From NCBI RefSeq assembly GCF_021353235.1, contig NZ_JAJTWT010000008.1, forward strand, positions 124,001 through 188,000: a stretch of DNA of 64,000 nucleotides, in the 5' to 3' direction. The stretch comes from Pelomonas caseinilytica (GTDB lineage: Bacteria > Pseudomonadota > Gammaproteobacteria > Burkholderiales > Burkholderiaceae_C). Shown one piece after another: positions 1-7,547 of the stretch. Below the pieces are notes generated by a model. That model was not told where the DNA came from. It did not search any database and saw nothing but the letters and a program-made list of their open reading frames with translations. The position numbers were made by a program, and so were the translations under genes. The number at the start of each line of letters is the position of its first letter. Positions within the stretch are counted from its first letter, which is position 1.

Positions 1-1543
1 GCGCGGCACGCTCGATGAACTCCAGCGTCCTGGGATGCGCCTCGCCCGTGTCCTTGTGCAGGAAGACGGGCAGGGGCACGCCCCAGCTGCGCTGGCGCGA
101 GATGCACCAGTCGGGGCGGCCGGCGATCATGTCGTGCAGCCGTGCGCGGCCGTTCTCGGGGTAGAAGCTCGTGGCCTCGATGGCGGCCAGGGCCGTCTGG
201 CGCAGCGTCTGCGGGGCCTTGTCGGTCGTGAACAGGCCGTCGCCCTCGTCCATGCGCACGAACCACTGCGCCGCGGCGCGGTAGATGACCGGCGACTTGT
301 GGCGCCAGCAGTGCGGGTAGCTGTGCGTCACCTTGGACTGGGCCATCAGCCGGCCGTTGTCGAGCAGGGTCTGGGCGATGACGGGGTTGGCCTTCCAGAT
401 GTGCTGGCCGCCGAAGAGGGGCAGGTCGGCGGCATAGGTGCCGTTGCCCTGCACGGGGTTGAGGATGTCGTCGAAGGCCAGGCCGTGGGCGATGCAGGAC
501 TGGAAGTCGTCCAGGCCGTAGGCCGGCGCCGAGTGGACGACGCCGGTGCCGTCGTCTGCGGTGGCGTAATCGGCCAGGTAGACGGGGCTTTCGCGGTCGT
601 AGCCGGGGTGGACGTGGGCCAGCGGATGCTTGAACTTCAGCAGCTCGAGCTTGCGGCCGGGCACGACGGCGACGACGCTGCCTTCCAGCTGCCAGCGCGC
701 CAGGCACTTCTCGACCAGGGCCTCGGCCACGACGAAGTAGCCGCGCGGCGTGTCGACCAGGGCGTAGGGCAGCTCGGGATTGAGGTTGAGGGCCTGGTTG
801 GCCGGGATGGTCCAGGGCGTCGTCGTCCAGATGACGGTGAAGGCCTCCTTGGCCAGCGGCGGCACGCCGAAGGCGGCGGCGAGCTTGTCGGGTTCGGCGC
901 TCAGGAAGGCCACGTCGACGGCCGGGCTCTGCTTGTCGGCGTATTCGATCTCGAACTCGGCCAGCGACGAGCCGCAGTCGAAGCACCAGTACACCGGCTT
1001 GAGGCCGCGGTAGACGAAGCCGCGCTCGAACAGGCGCTTGAGCACGCGGATCTCGCCGGCCTCGTTGACGAAGTCCATCGTCTTGTAGGGGTGGTCCCAC
1101 TCGCCCAGCACGCCCAGGCGCTTGAAGTCGGCGCGCTGCTGGTCGATCTGCTCGGCGGCATAGGCGCGGCTCTTGGCCTGGACCTCGCTGCGCGGCAGGC
1201 CGCGGCCGTAGGTCTTCTCGATCTGGTTCTCGATGGGCAGGCCGTGGCAGTCCCAGCCGGGGATGTAGGCCGCGTCATAACCGGCCAGCTGCCGGGCCTT
1301 GACGATCATGTCCTTCAGGATCTTGTTGACGGCGTGGCCCATGTGAATCTGGCCGTTGGCATAGGGCGGGCCGTCGTGCAGCACGAACTTCGGGGCGCCG
1401 CAGCGCGCGTCGCGCAGCTTCTTGTAGACGCCGTGCTCCTCCCATTCCCTGACCCAGCCCGGCTCGCGCTTGGGCAGGTCGCCGCGCATGGGGAAGGAGG
1501 TGTCGGGCAGGTTGAGCGTGGAACGGTAGTCCGGGGTGGTCAT
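1..1543 (-). CDS. ileS: Isoleucyl-tRNA synthetase, 3' end cut by window edge
   Basis: Cytoplasmic class I aminoacyl-tRNA synthetase that charges tRNA-Ile and edits misactivated valine. About 514 N-terminal codons are present out of roughly 930-950 expected; the rest lies beyond position 1. The protein starts [17 protein letters not shown], and the HIGH-type ATP-binding signature appears as [13 protein letters not shown], followed by the typical [15 protein letters not shown]. The reading frame is open to the window edge, ending in [13 protein letters not shown], which lies in the editing-domain region. The KMSKS loop and zinc site are outside the window. The start is the ATG at 1543, 72 nt after the ribF stop, which fits a ribF-ileS operon as in many proteobacteria. 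Confidence 0.96.
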   Translation of the reverse strand, partial: MTTPDYRSTLNLPDTSFPMRGDLPKREPGWVREWEEHGVYKKLRDARCGAPKFVLHDGPPYANGQIHMGHAVNKILKDMIVKARQLAGYDAAYIPGWDCHGLPIENQIEKTYGRGLPRSEVQAKSRAYAAEQIDQQRADFKRLGVLGEWDHPYKTMDFVNEAGEIRVLKRLFERGFVYRGLKPVYWCFDCGSSLAEFEIEYADKQSPAVDVAFLSAEPDKLAAAFGVPPLAKEAFTVIWTTTPWTIPANQALNLNPELPYALVDTPRGYFVVAEALVEKCLARWQLEGSVVAVVPGRKLELLKFKHPLAHVHPGYDRESPVYLADYATADDGTGVVHSAPAYGLDDFQSCIAHGLAFDDILNPVQGNGTYAADLPLFGGQHIWKANPVIAQTLLDNGRLMAQSKVTHSYPHCWRHKSPVIYRAAAQWFVRMDEGDGLFTTDKAPQTLRQTALAAIEATSFYPENGRARLHDMIAGRPDWCISRQRSWGVPLPVFLHKDTGEAHPRTLEFIERAA

Positions 1544-1615
1544 GGCGTGCGGCCAGGCGTCGGGCCTGGCGGTCGGGAAACGGGGGAGGGCGAAGGCGAG
1601 CGGCGGGGCGCCGCT

Positions 1616-2632
1616 TCAAATTCGGTCGCGCGTGGTCTGGCGGCGCTGGGAGGCGTGGGTGGCCAGGAAGGCGCGTGCTGCATCCGTGTCGTGGCGAATC
1701 GCGGCCGTGAGCGCGTCCAGCCCGTCGTACTTGGCTTCGTCGCGGATTTTGTGCAGCAGTTCCACGCGGGCGAGTTTACCGTAGCCCCCCTCCGGCCCCA
1801 GCGGCCAGTCCAGGCAATGCACCTCCAGCAGCACCCGGCCGGCGTCCTCCACCGTGGGCCGGTTGCCCAGGCTGGCGACGCCCGGCAGGGCCCGGTCCGC
1901 CAGGCCGTGCACCAGCACCGCGAAGATGCCGTGGGCCGCCGGCTTGTCGTGCCCGAAGTCCAGGTTCAGCGTGCGGAAGCCGTCGGCGGCGCCCGGGGCG
2001 CTCTCGCCGAGCTGGCGGCCCAGCTTGCGGCCATGCCCGACGTGGCCCGAGATGGCGTAGGGCCGGCCGAGAAGCGCGGCGGCCGCAGCCATGTCGCCGG
2101 CCGCGAGCGCCTGCCGCACGGCCGAGCTGCTGACCCGCAGGCCGTGCACCTCGTAGCTCATCATGCGGGCGACGTCGAAGCCCCTGGCCCGGCCGGCGGC
2201 GTCCAGCGTGGCGTAGTCGCCCTGGCGCTTGGCGCCGAAGCGGAAGTCGTCGCCCACGAGGACGTAGCGGGCGCCCAGGCCCTCGCCGAGCACCTGGCGG
2301 ATGAACTCCTGTGCCGGCAGCGAGGCCAGGGCCTCGTCGAAGCGCAGGATGACGACCTGGTCGACCCCGCAGCGTTCCAGCTCGACGAGCTTGTCGCGCA
2401 GCGTGGCGATGCGGGCCGGCGCCAGCTCGGGCTTGCCGGCCTTGGCGGCGAAGAAGTCGCGCGGGTGGGGCTCGAAGGTCAGCACGCAGCTCGGCAGGCC
2501 GCGGTGCCGGGCCTCGGATTGCAGCAGCGCCAGCATGGCCTGGTGGCCGCGGTGGACGCCGTCGAAGTTGCCGATGGTCAGCGCGCAGGCCGGCGCGATG
2601 CCGCGGTGGTGGAAGCCTCTGAAAACTCGCAT
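1616..2632 (-). CDS. ribF: Bifunctional riboflavin kinase / FAD synthetase
   Basis: Makes FMN and then FAD from riboflavin in the cytoplasm. The N-terminal nucleotidyltransferase half carries TIGNFDGVHRGHQ near residue 20; the C-terminal riboflavin-kinase half follows from about residue 190 (GHGRKLGRQLGE, then FRTLNLDFG, HGIFAVLV). Length is 338 residues, slightly above the E. coli protein (313). The ATG at 2632 aligns with the family N-terminus (MRVFRGFHH) and has GAGG upstream; an alternative ATG at 2641 overlaps the rsuA stop as ATGA and adds three residues. It lies directly between rsuA and ileS on the same strand, so translational coupling to rsuA is likely. Confidence 0.95.
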   Translation of the reverse strand: MRVFRGFHHRGIAPACALTIGNFDGVHRGHQAMLALLQSEARHRGLPSCVLTFEPHPRDFFAAKAGKPELAPARIATLRDKLVELERCGVDQVVILRFDEALASLPAQEFIRQVLGEGLGARYVLVGDDFRFGAKRQGDYATLDAAGRARGFDVARMMSYEVHGLRVSSSAVRQALAAGDMAAAAALLGRPYAISGHVGHGRKLGRQLGESAPGAADGFRTLNLDFGHDKPAAHGIFAVLVHGLADRALPGVASLGNRPTVEDAGRVLLEVHCLDWPLGPEGGYGKLARVELLHKIRDEAKYDGLDALTAAIRHDTDAARAFLATHASQRRQTTRDRI

Positions 2633-2637
2633 GGCCC

Positions 2638-3363
2638 TCATTGTCCCCAGACCTCGGCGGGGCTGCCGACCCAGCGCCATTGGCCGGGTTCGAGATCGGC
2701 GGGCAACACCAGGGCGCCGAACTGGGGCCGGTGCAGGGCCTCCACGCGGTTGCCCACCGCCGCGACCATGCGCTTGACCTGGTGGTACTTGCCCTCCAGC
2801 AAGGTCAGGCGCAGCAGGGTGTCGTCGACGATCTCCGCCGCCTCGGCGCGGGTCGTCTCCGGCGGGCGCTGGAACTTGCCTTCCGGCTCTTTCAGCTCCA
2901 CGCCAGCCAGCAGCTGTTCCGTCATGGCGGCGGTCAGGGGATGCTTGCAACGCGCCTCGTAAACCTTGGGCACGTGGTGCTTGGGCGACGTGAGCTTGTG
3001 GATGAGGCTGCCGTCGTCGGTGAGCAGCAGCAGGCCGGTGGTGTCTTCGTCGAGGCGGCCGATGGGCTGCAGGCCGCGTTCACGCAACGGCGCGGGCAAC
3101 AGGCTCATGACGCTGGGATGGTGGCGAGGCTTTTGCGAGCACTCGTAGCCGGCCGGCTTGTTCAGCATCACCAGGGCCTTGTCGAAGAACGGCCAGTCCT
3201 GGCCGCCGACGGTGAAATGCAGGCCTTCGGTCTCGAACTCGGCATCGGGGTCGTCGACCACCTGTCCGGCCACCGCGACCTCGCCGTTCCAGACCAGGCC
3301 GGCGCACAGGCGGCGCGTGCCGAACCCCTGGCTGAAGAGGATGTGCGAGAGGCGCTGTTTCAA
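2638..3363 (-). CDS. rsuA: 16S rRNA pseudouridine(516) synthase RsuA
   Basis: Isomerises uridine 516 of 16S rRNA to pseudouridine. Of 241 residues, the first 60 or so form a weak S4-like RNA-binding segment (LKQRLSHILFSQGFGTRRL), followed by the catalytic domain with MLNKPAGYECS, the catalytic aspartate motif GRLDEDTTGLLLLTDDG and the C-terminal GKYHQVKRMVAAVGN. The most likely start is TTG at 3363, whose last two bases overlap the stop of the upstream DUF3617 gene as TTGA. There is no ATG that would keep the S4 region, so this non-standard start is inferred from coupling and alignment. The stop overlaps the region of the ribF start. Confidence 0.9.
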   Translation of the reverse strand: MKQRLSHILFSQGFGTRRLCAGLVWNGEVAVAGQVVDDPDAEFETEGLHFTVGGQDWPFFDKALVMLNKPAGYECSQKPRHHPSVMSLLPAPLRERGLQPIGRLDEDTTGLLLLTDDGSLIHKLTSPKHHVPKVYEARCKHPLTAAMTEQLLAGVELKEPEGKFQRPPETTRAEAAEIVDDTLLRLTLLEGKYHQVKRMVAAVGNRVEALHRPQFGALVLPADLEPGQWRWVGSPAEVWGQ

Positions 3364-3914
3364 GGCTTGGGCTGGGCCTGCAAGGGTTGGATGCTGCCGC
3401 AGTCGGCGCCCAGCCAGCGGCCTTCGCCGCTGACGCGGGTGGTCTCGGTCTTGCCCTGGGCCTGGCGGCGGATGGTGACGTCGTTGGTGAAGCCCTCGCT
3501 GCCCCGCAGGGTCACCGTGGCATCGCCCTCGGAGGCCGGGTCGGTGCAGACGAAGTGCGTCTGGATGACGCTGCCGCTGCGCTTGACCTCCTGCGTGCAC
3601 TTGCCCTGCTGGGAGACCGGCGCCACGTTGCGCTCGGCCTGCTCCTTGGTGATGCAGGTCTTGATCGTGATGGCGCCGCCCGCCATGTTCACGCTGACGC
3701 CGCGCTGGGCCATCATCTGCTCGATCATCTGGCGACGCTCGGGCGGCATGCTGTCCATGGCCTTCTGGGCCTCGGCCATCCGGGCCTGGTGGGCGGGGTC
3801 GAGCTGGGGCGTCTGCTTGAACTCCCACAGCCCGGGCTTCATCGTCTGGGCGTGGGCGGAAAGGCTGGCAGCGCCGGCCAGGCCGGCGAGCAGCAGCAAT
3901 GCGTGGGCTTTCAT
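3360..3914 (-). CDS. Exported DUF3617 domain protein
   Basis: A 184-residue protein with a signal peptide (MKAHALLLLAGLAGAASLSAHA, cleaved after AHA) followed by MKPGLWEFKQ, the hallmark opening of the DUF3617 family of periplasmic proteins of unknown function. Mature-part features are a Met/Gln-rich stretch (MPPERRQMIEQMMAQRG), a short cysteine-containing segment (TCITKEQAE, then QGKCTQEV) and a beta-rich C-terminal half. The start at 3914 is preceded by GGAGGTCCCG, a strong ribosome binding site; an ATG at 3926 is possible. The gene runs into rsuA with overlapping stop and start. Function is unknown; the family is common in Burkholderiales. Confidence 0.85.
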   Translation of the reverse strand: MKAHALLLLAGLAGAASLSAHAQTMKPGLWEFKQTPQLDPAHQARMAEAQKAMDSMPPERRQMIEQMMAQRGVSVNMAGGAITIKTCITKEQAERNVAPVSQQGKCTQEVKRSGSVIQTHFVCTDPASEGDATVTLRGSEGFTNDVTIRRQAQGKTETTRVSGEGRWLGADCGSIQPLQAQPKP

Positions 3915-3948
3915 CGGGACCTCCATGCGGGCCCGATCGAACAGGGCC

Positions 3949-5076
3949 CTAGGCAAACACCCCTGCAGTGTCCTGCATCCGGGCGCTGACTTCACCGAGG
4001 TGATGCAGCGTGTCGCCCCATTGCATCTCCATGACGGTCAGGCGCTTGAAGTAGTGGCTGCCGGCGTACTCGTCGGTGACGCCGATGCCGCCGTGCATCT
4101 GCGTGCACTGCTGGCCGACGAAACGCATGGACTGGCCGAGCTGCACCTTGGCCTGCGAGACCGCGCGGCGGCGCACCGCGGCCACGTCCCCGAGGCGCAG
4201 GGTGGCGTAGTAGCTCATCGAACGGGCCAGCTCCAGCTGCATCTTCACGTCGGCCGTGCGGTGGCGCAGCGCCTGGAAGCTCGCGATCGCCACGCCGAAC
4301 TGCTTGCGCGTGTTCAGGTAGTCCACCGTCATCTCCAGGTAGCGCTCCATGGCGCCCACGGCCTCGGCGGCCTGGGCCGCGATGCCGATGTCCGCCGCCA
4401 GCTCCAGCAGGGCCAGGCCCTGGTCGGGGCCGGCGATGAGCTGGGCGGGCGTGTCCTTGAAGTGCACTTCGGCCGCGCGCGAGCCGTCGTAGAGCGAGTA
4501 GGGCCGCGTGTGCACGCCTGCCGCCGCGCGCTCGACGAGGTAGAGGGCCACGCCATGGGGGGCGTCGTCGCTGCCCGCCACGCGGGCCGGCACGATGAAG
4601 GCGTCAGCCACGTCCCCCGCCGGGACCAGGCTTTTGACGCCGGTGAGCTTGCCGTCCACGACGCGGGTTGCCACCTGCTGGAGGCGGTAGCGGGAGCGCG
4701 CTTCCTGGTGGGCCAGCACGACCAGGGCTTCCCCGGCGGCCATGCGGGGCAGCCAGGCGGCCTGAAGGTCGTCGGGCGCGCGCTGCAGCAGGGCGGGGGC
4801 GATCAGTGCGCCCTGGGCCAGCGGCTCCAGCACCAGGCCGCGGCCGAGTTCCTCCATCACCACCATGCCCTCGACGGCCCCGAAGCCGAGGCCGCCATGG
4901 GCCTCCGGGACCGCCAGGGCGGTGAGGCCCAGGCCTGCCAGGCCTTCCCAGGCGGCGCGGTCGAAGCCGCCGGACCGCTCGATCTGGCTGCGGCGCTCGA
5001 AGCTGTAGTCCTTGTCGACGAAGCGGCGCACTGCGTCGCGCAGGGCCTGCTGGTCTTCCGTGAAATCGAAATCCAT
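3949..5076 (-). CDS. Acyl-CoA dehydrogenase, PimD-like small subunit
   Basis: FAD-dependent acyl-CoA dehydrogenase-family protein of 375 residues starting MDFDFTEDQQALRDAVRRFV. It has the N-terminal helical domain (HGGLGFGAVEGMVVMEELG) and a C-terminal four-helix domain with QCTQMHGGIGVTDEY. It ends without the usual YEGT/YGGT motif near the C-terminus (MEMQWGDTLHHLGE instead). It most resembles the small subunit of pimeloyl-CoA dehydrogenase (PimD), which pairs with the gene just upstream. The two genes are 19 nt apart and co-directional, which suggests a heteromeric enzyme acting on a bulky or dicarboxyl acyl-CoA. Substrate cannot be fixed from sequence. Confidence 0.88.
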   Translation of the reverse strand: MDFDFTEDQQALRDAVRRFVDKDYSFERRSQIERSGGFDRAAWEGLAGLGLTALAVPEAHGGLGFGAVEGMVVMEELGRGLVLEPLAQGALIAPALLQRAPDDLQAAWLPRMAAGEALVVLAHQEARSRYRLQQVATRVVDGKLTGVKSLVPAGDVADAFIVPARVAGSDDAPHGVALYLVERAAAGVHTRPYSLYDGSRAAEVHFKDTPAQLIAGPDQGLALLELAADIGIAAQAAEAVGAMERYLEMTVDYLNTRKQFGVAIASFQALRHRTADVKMQLELARSMSYYATLRLGDVAAVRRRAVSQAKVQLGQSMRFVGQQCTQMHGGIGVTDEYAGSHYFKRLTVMEMQWGDTLHHLGEVSARMQDTAGVFA

Positions 5077-5095
5077 GGGTCTGTCTCCTGCCGGC

Positions 5096-6295
5096 TTATC
5101 CGAGCACCGTCTGGGCGACGATGTTGCGCTGCACTTCGTTGGAACCGCCGTAGATCGTGGTCTTGCGGACGTTGAGGTAGGTGCCGGTGAGCGGGATGGC
5201 GTGCGAGGCGCCGCCGATCCAGGCGCCGCCCAGCCACTGGTCGCCCTGCCAGCCCGCCTCCATAGCCTCGTGCACGTGGGGCAGGGCCAGCGGGCCTCCG
5301 GCCAGCATCATCAGCTCGGTGTAGCGCTGCTGCAGCTCGCTGCCGCGGATCTTGAGCAGGCCGGCCACGTCCAGCGGCTGCTTGCCGGTGCGCTCGCCGG
5401 ACAGCACGCGCAGCACCATCATCTCCAGCGCCACGACGTCGATCTCGCACAGCGCGATCTGGTCGCGGAAACGCGGGTCGTCCATCAGGCCTTCGGCCTT
5501 GGCGATGCGCTTGAGCCGCTCCAGCTCGCGCTTGGCGCGGTTCACGTCCGCGATGTTGGTGCGTTCGTGCGAGAGCAGGTGCTTGGCGTAGGTCCAGCCC
5601 TTGTTCTCCTCGCCGATCAGGTTCTCGGCCGGCACCTCGACGTTGTCGAACCAGACCTCGTTCACCTCGTGCTCGCCGTCGAGCATGATGATGGGCTTGA
5701 CGCTGACGCCGGGCGACTTCATGTCGATCAGCAGGAAGCTGATGCCGGTCTGCGGCTTGCCTTCGGAAGAGGTGCGCACGAGGCAGAAGATCCAGTCGCC
5801 GTACTGGCCCAGCGTCGTCCAGGTCTTCTGGCCGTTGACGATGTATTTGTCGCCGCGGCGCTCGGCCCGGCACTTCAGCGACGCGAGGTCGGAGCCTGAG
5901 CCCGGCTCGCTGTAGCCCTGGCTCCACCAGACCTCGCCGCTCATGATGCCGGGCAGGAAGCGCTGCTGCTGCTTGGGCGTGCCGAAGGCCATGATGACCG
6001 GCGCCACCATCACCGGGCCGAACGGCACGATGCGCGGCGCGCAGGCGAGGGCGCATTCCTCCTCGAAGAGGTGGCGCTGCACGGCGTTCCAGCCCGGGCC
6101 GCCGAACTGCTTGGGCCAGGCCCAGCCGTGCCAGCCCTTGGCGCCGAGGATCTTGGCCCAGCGCTGGAGGTCGTCCTTGTTCAGGCGCAGCGCGTGGCGC
6201 ACCTTGTGGGCGATGTCGGCCGGCAGGTTGGCGCGCACCCAATCGCGCACCTCGGCGCGGAAGGCCAGTTCCGCCGCGGTGAAGTTGAGGTCCAT
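5096..6295 (-). CDS. Acyl-CoA dehydrogenase, PimC-like large subunit
   Basis: A 399-residue acyl-CoA dehydrogenase with the full domain order: N-terminal helices (FTAAELAFRAEVRDWV), the flavin/substrate motif YSEPGSGSDLASLKCRAE, and a C-terminal domain ending TIYGGSNEVQRNIVAQTVLG. It matches the PimC-type large subunit and probably forms a hetero-oligomer with the downstream small subunit. The start is the ATG at 6295 (MDLNFTAAE); longer in-frame starts read into a non-coding leader. The gene is the first of the pair, and its upstream region also holds the terminator of the PEP-CTERM gene. No other beta-oxidation genes are adjacent. Confidence 0.9.
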   Translation of the reverse strand: MDLNFTAAELAFRAEVRDWVRANLPADIAHKVRHALRLNKDDLQRWAKILGAKGWHGWAWPKQFGGPGWNAVQRHLFEEECALACAPRIVPFGPVMVAPVIMAFGTPKQQQRFLPGIMSGEVWWSQGYSEPGSGSDLASLKCRAERRGDKYIVNGQKTWTTLGQYGDWIFCLVRTSSEGKPQTGISFLLIDMKSPGVSVKPIIMLDGEHEVNEVWFDNVEVPAENLIGEENKGWTYAKHLLSHERTNIADVNRAKRELERLKRIAKAEGLMDDPRFRDQIALCEIDVVALEMMVLRVLSGERTGKQPLDVAGLLKIRGSELQQRYTELMMLAGGPLALPHVHEAMEAGWQGDQWLGGAWIGGASHAIPLTGTYLNVRKTTIYGGSNEVQRNIVAQTVLG

Positions 6296-6393
6296 GTCTC
6301 GCTGTGTCGTCGTGATGGGATCCGGCCTTTTTAGCACGGTCGTTCGCTTCCTGGCTGTCCGGCCAGGGACAGCGGCGAGCCGGCCCCAAAAGC

Positions 6394-6419
6394 AAAAAGG
6401 CACTCCGTGGAGTGCCTTT
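6394..6419 (-). terminator. Rho-independent terminator of the PEP-CTERM gene
   Basis: Perfect 10-bp inverted repeat AAAGGCACTC / GAGTGCCTTT (6396-6405 and 6410-6419) with a 4-nt loop. On the minus strand it is followed by a T-rich tail (the AAAAA run at 6394-6398 read in reverse), as expected for an intrinsic terminator 24 nt past the stop of the 6443-7375 gene. Confidence 0.88.
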
Positions 6420-6442
6420 GAGCGGGGAGCGCTGACGCTCGA

Positions 6443-7375
6443 TCAGGCGGCCAGCTTGGCCTTGCGGCGGCGCAGTCCCGCCACGCCGACGAGGGCGACG
6501 CTGGTCAGGGCCAGGGTGGCCGGCTCGGGCAGCTTGCCGGTGCTGCTGCCGCCGCACACGCCCTTGTTGTCGACCGTGCTCGTGCACTTGCTGCCGGCCA
6601 CGGCATAGAGCTTGAAGTAGTCGCCGCCGTTGTCCAGCACGCCGCGGTTCTCGGTGGCGATGCTGGTGCTGCTGGCCGAGGTCTGCTTGAAGCCGGAGTT
6701 GTAGGCGCTGATCAACCACCAGCTCGACGACTTGCCCGACGAATTGACCGTGTTGTAGGGGTTGGTGGTGTCGGTGATCATGTCACCGTAGTTGCCCACC
6801 AGCTCCCAGCCGGCCATGGTCGTGGAGGCCTGGCCCACCAGCGCGGTGGGGCTGCCCGTCGGCGTGCCGGCACCCGTCCAGCGGAACAGGGAGACGTCGA
6901 CCTGGGTCGAGCCGTTCTGCAGCAGGGTCCAGTTGCTGCCCAGGCTGGAGCAGCTCTGGTCGTTGGCCAGGGTCTGGGTGGCGTTGGTGACGGTGTTCTT
7001 GCAGGTACCGTTGGAGGTGTAGCCCAGGCCGATGCTGCTCAGCACGGTGCTGGCGCTGAAGTTCAGCAGCACGGCTTCGGTGTTGCCGGTGTTGTCCAGG
7101 GCGTGGTTGGGGGTCTGGCTGCCGTCGGAGCTCATGCCCTGGCCGTTGCCGCTATACCAGACGAGGGCCGACGATGCCCAGTTGCCGGTGACGACGCCCG
7201 AGGTGTTGGTGGCGTAGACGCCGCTCAGCGACAGGCTCGGGTCGCCGGCATTGGTGCCCGACAGGCCGGTGACGTTGCTCTGATTGAAGGTCCAGACCGC
7301 GTGCGCGCTCGTCGATGCCAGTGCCGCGGCGGCACCCAAGGTCATCAGGCCCCAGCGGATTTTGCGGATCGTCAT
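6443..7375 (-). CDS. PEP-CTERM sorted surface/exopolysaccharide-associated protein
   Basis: A 310-residue exported protein. The N-terminal signal peptide (MTIRKIRWGLMTLGAAAALA, cleaved after AHA) is followed by a Ser/Thr/Asn/Gly-rich, Lys-poor body. It ends in a PEP-CTERM sorting tripartite signal: LPEPATLALTSVALVGVAGL and a basic tail RRRKAKLAA. Such proteins are processed by exosortase (XrtA/EpsH) and often retained in the extracellular matrix; the exosortase is not in this window. The ATG at 7375 has GAAGGAACC upstream. A textbook sigma-54 promoter lies about 55-70 nt upstream and a strong terminator follows, so this is a monocistronic, sigma-54-controlled unit. The body matches no family I recognise. 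Confidence 0.9.
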   Translation of the reverse strand: MTIRKIRWGLMTLGAAAALASTSAHAVWTFNQSNVTGLSGTNAGDPSLSLSGVYATNTSGVVTGNWASSALVWYSGNGQGMSSDGSQTPNHALDNTGNTEAVLLNFSASTVLSSIGLGYTSNGTCKNTVTNATQTLANDQSCSSLGSNWTLLQNGSTQVDVSLFRWTGAGTPTGSPTALVGQASTTMAGWELVGNYGDMITDTTNPYNTVNSSGKSSSWWLISAYNSGFKQTSASSTSIATENRGVLDNGGDYFKLYAVAGSKCTSTVDNKGVCGGSSTGKLPEPATLALTSVALVGVAGLRRRKAKLAA

Positions 7376-7430
7376 TTTTGGTTCCTTCGATTTTGTCGCC
7401 CGGCGGCGATGAGGTTTTCGGCAATCTCGT

Positions 7431-7446
7431 AGCAATCTCGGTGCCA
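7431..7446 (-). promoter_or_regulatory. Sigma-54 (RpoN) -24/-12 promoter
   Basis: Read on the minus strand the sequence is TGGCACCGAGATTGCT: TGGCAC, 5 nt, TTGCT. This matches the sigma-54 consensus, with GG and GC separated by exactly 10 nt. The predicted start site is near 7420, about 45 nt before the ATG at 7375. PEP-CTERM genes in exosortase/PrsK-PrsR bacteria are commonly sigma-54 dependent, so the match fits the downstream gene. Confidence 0.88.
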
Positions 7447-7507
7447 GGCGAGAAATTCCTTGCCGGATAACGGCTTGGCAAAAACCACTCGTCCGTGTGC
7501 TAGAAAT

Positions 7508-7524
7508 TGTAAGAAACCCCGACA
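7508..7524. promoter_or_regulatory. Candidate enhancer-binding site (upstream activator dyad)
   Basis: The sequence TGTAAG-AAACC-CCGACA is an imperfect dyad (TGT...ACA arms) centred about 70 bp upstream of the -24 element, the usual place for a sigma-54 enhancer-binding protein site. A PrsR-type regulator is the obvious candidate. The assignment is inference from position and symmetry only. Confidence 0.4.
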
Positions 7525-7547
7525 GGCCGCCAAGCCCTTTGGACCCC

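Noticed and set aside
1616-2632. Altered PTAN motif in the riboflavin kinase half of RibF (FRTLNL)
   Set aside because: As far as I recall, betaproteobacterial RibF proteins share this form, so it is not a strain-specific defect.
35-2962. Long plus-strand open frame opposite ileS, ribF and rsuA
   Set aside because: It has no family features and a biased composition (Gly, Ala, Val, His, Gln-rich), and it covers three clearly recognised minus-strand genes. High GC content makes such antisense frames common.
5096-5160. Apparent loss of the catalytic glutamate in the large acyl-CoA dehydrogenase (IYGGSNEVQ instead of IYEGT)
   Set aside because: Several acyl-CoA dehydrogenase subfamilies place the catalytic Glu elsewhere, so YGG is normal and not evidence of inactivation.
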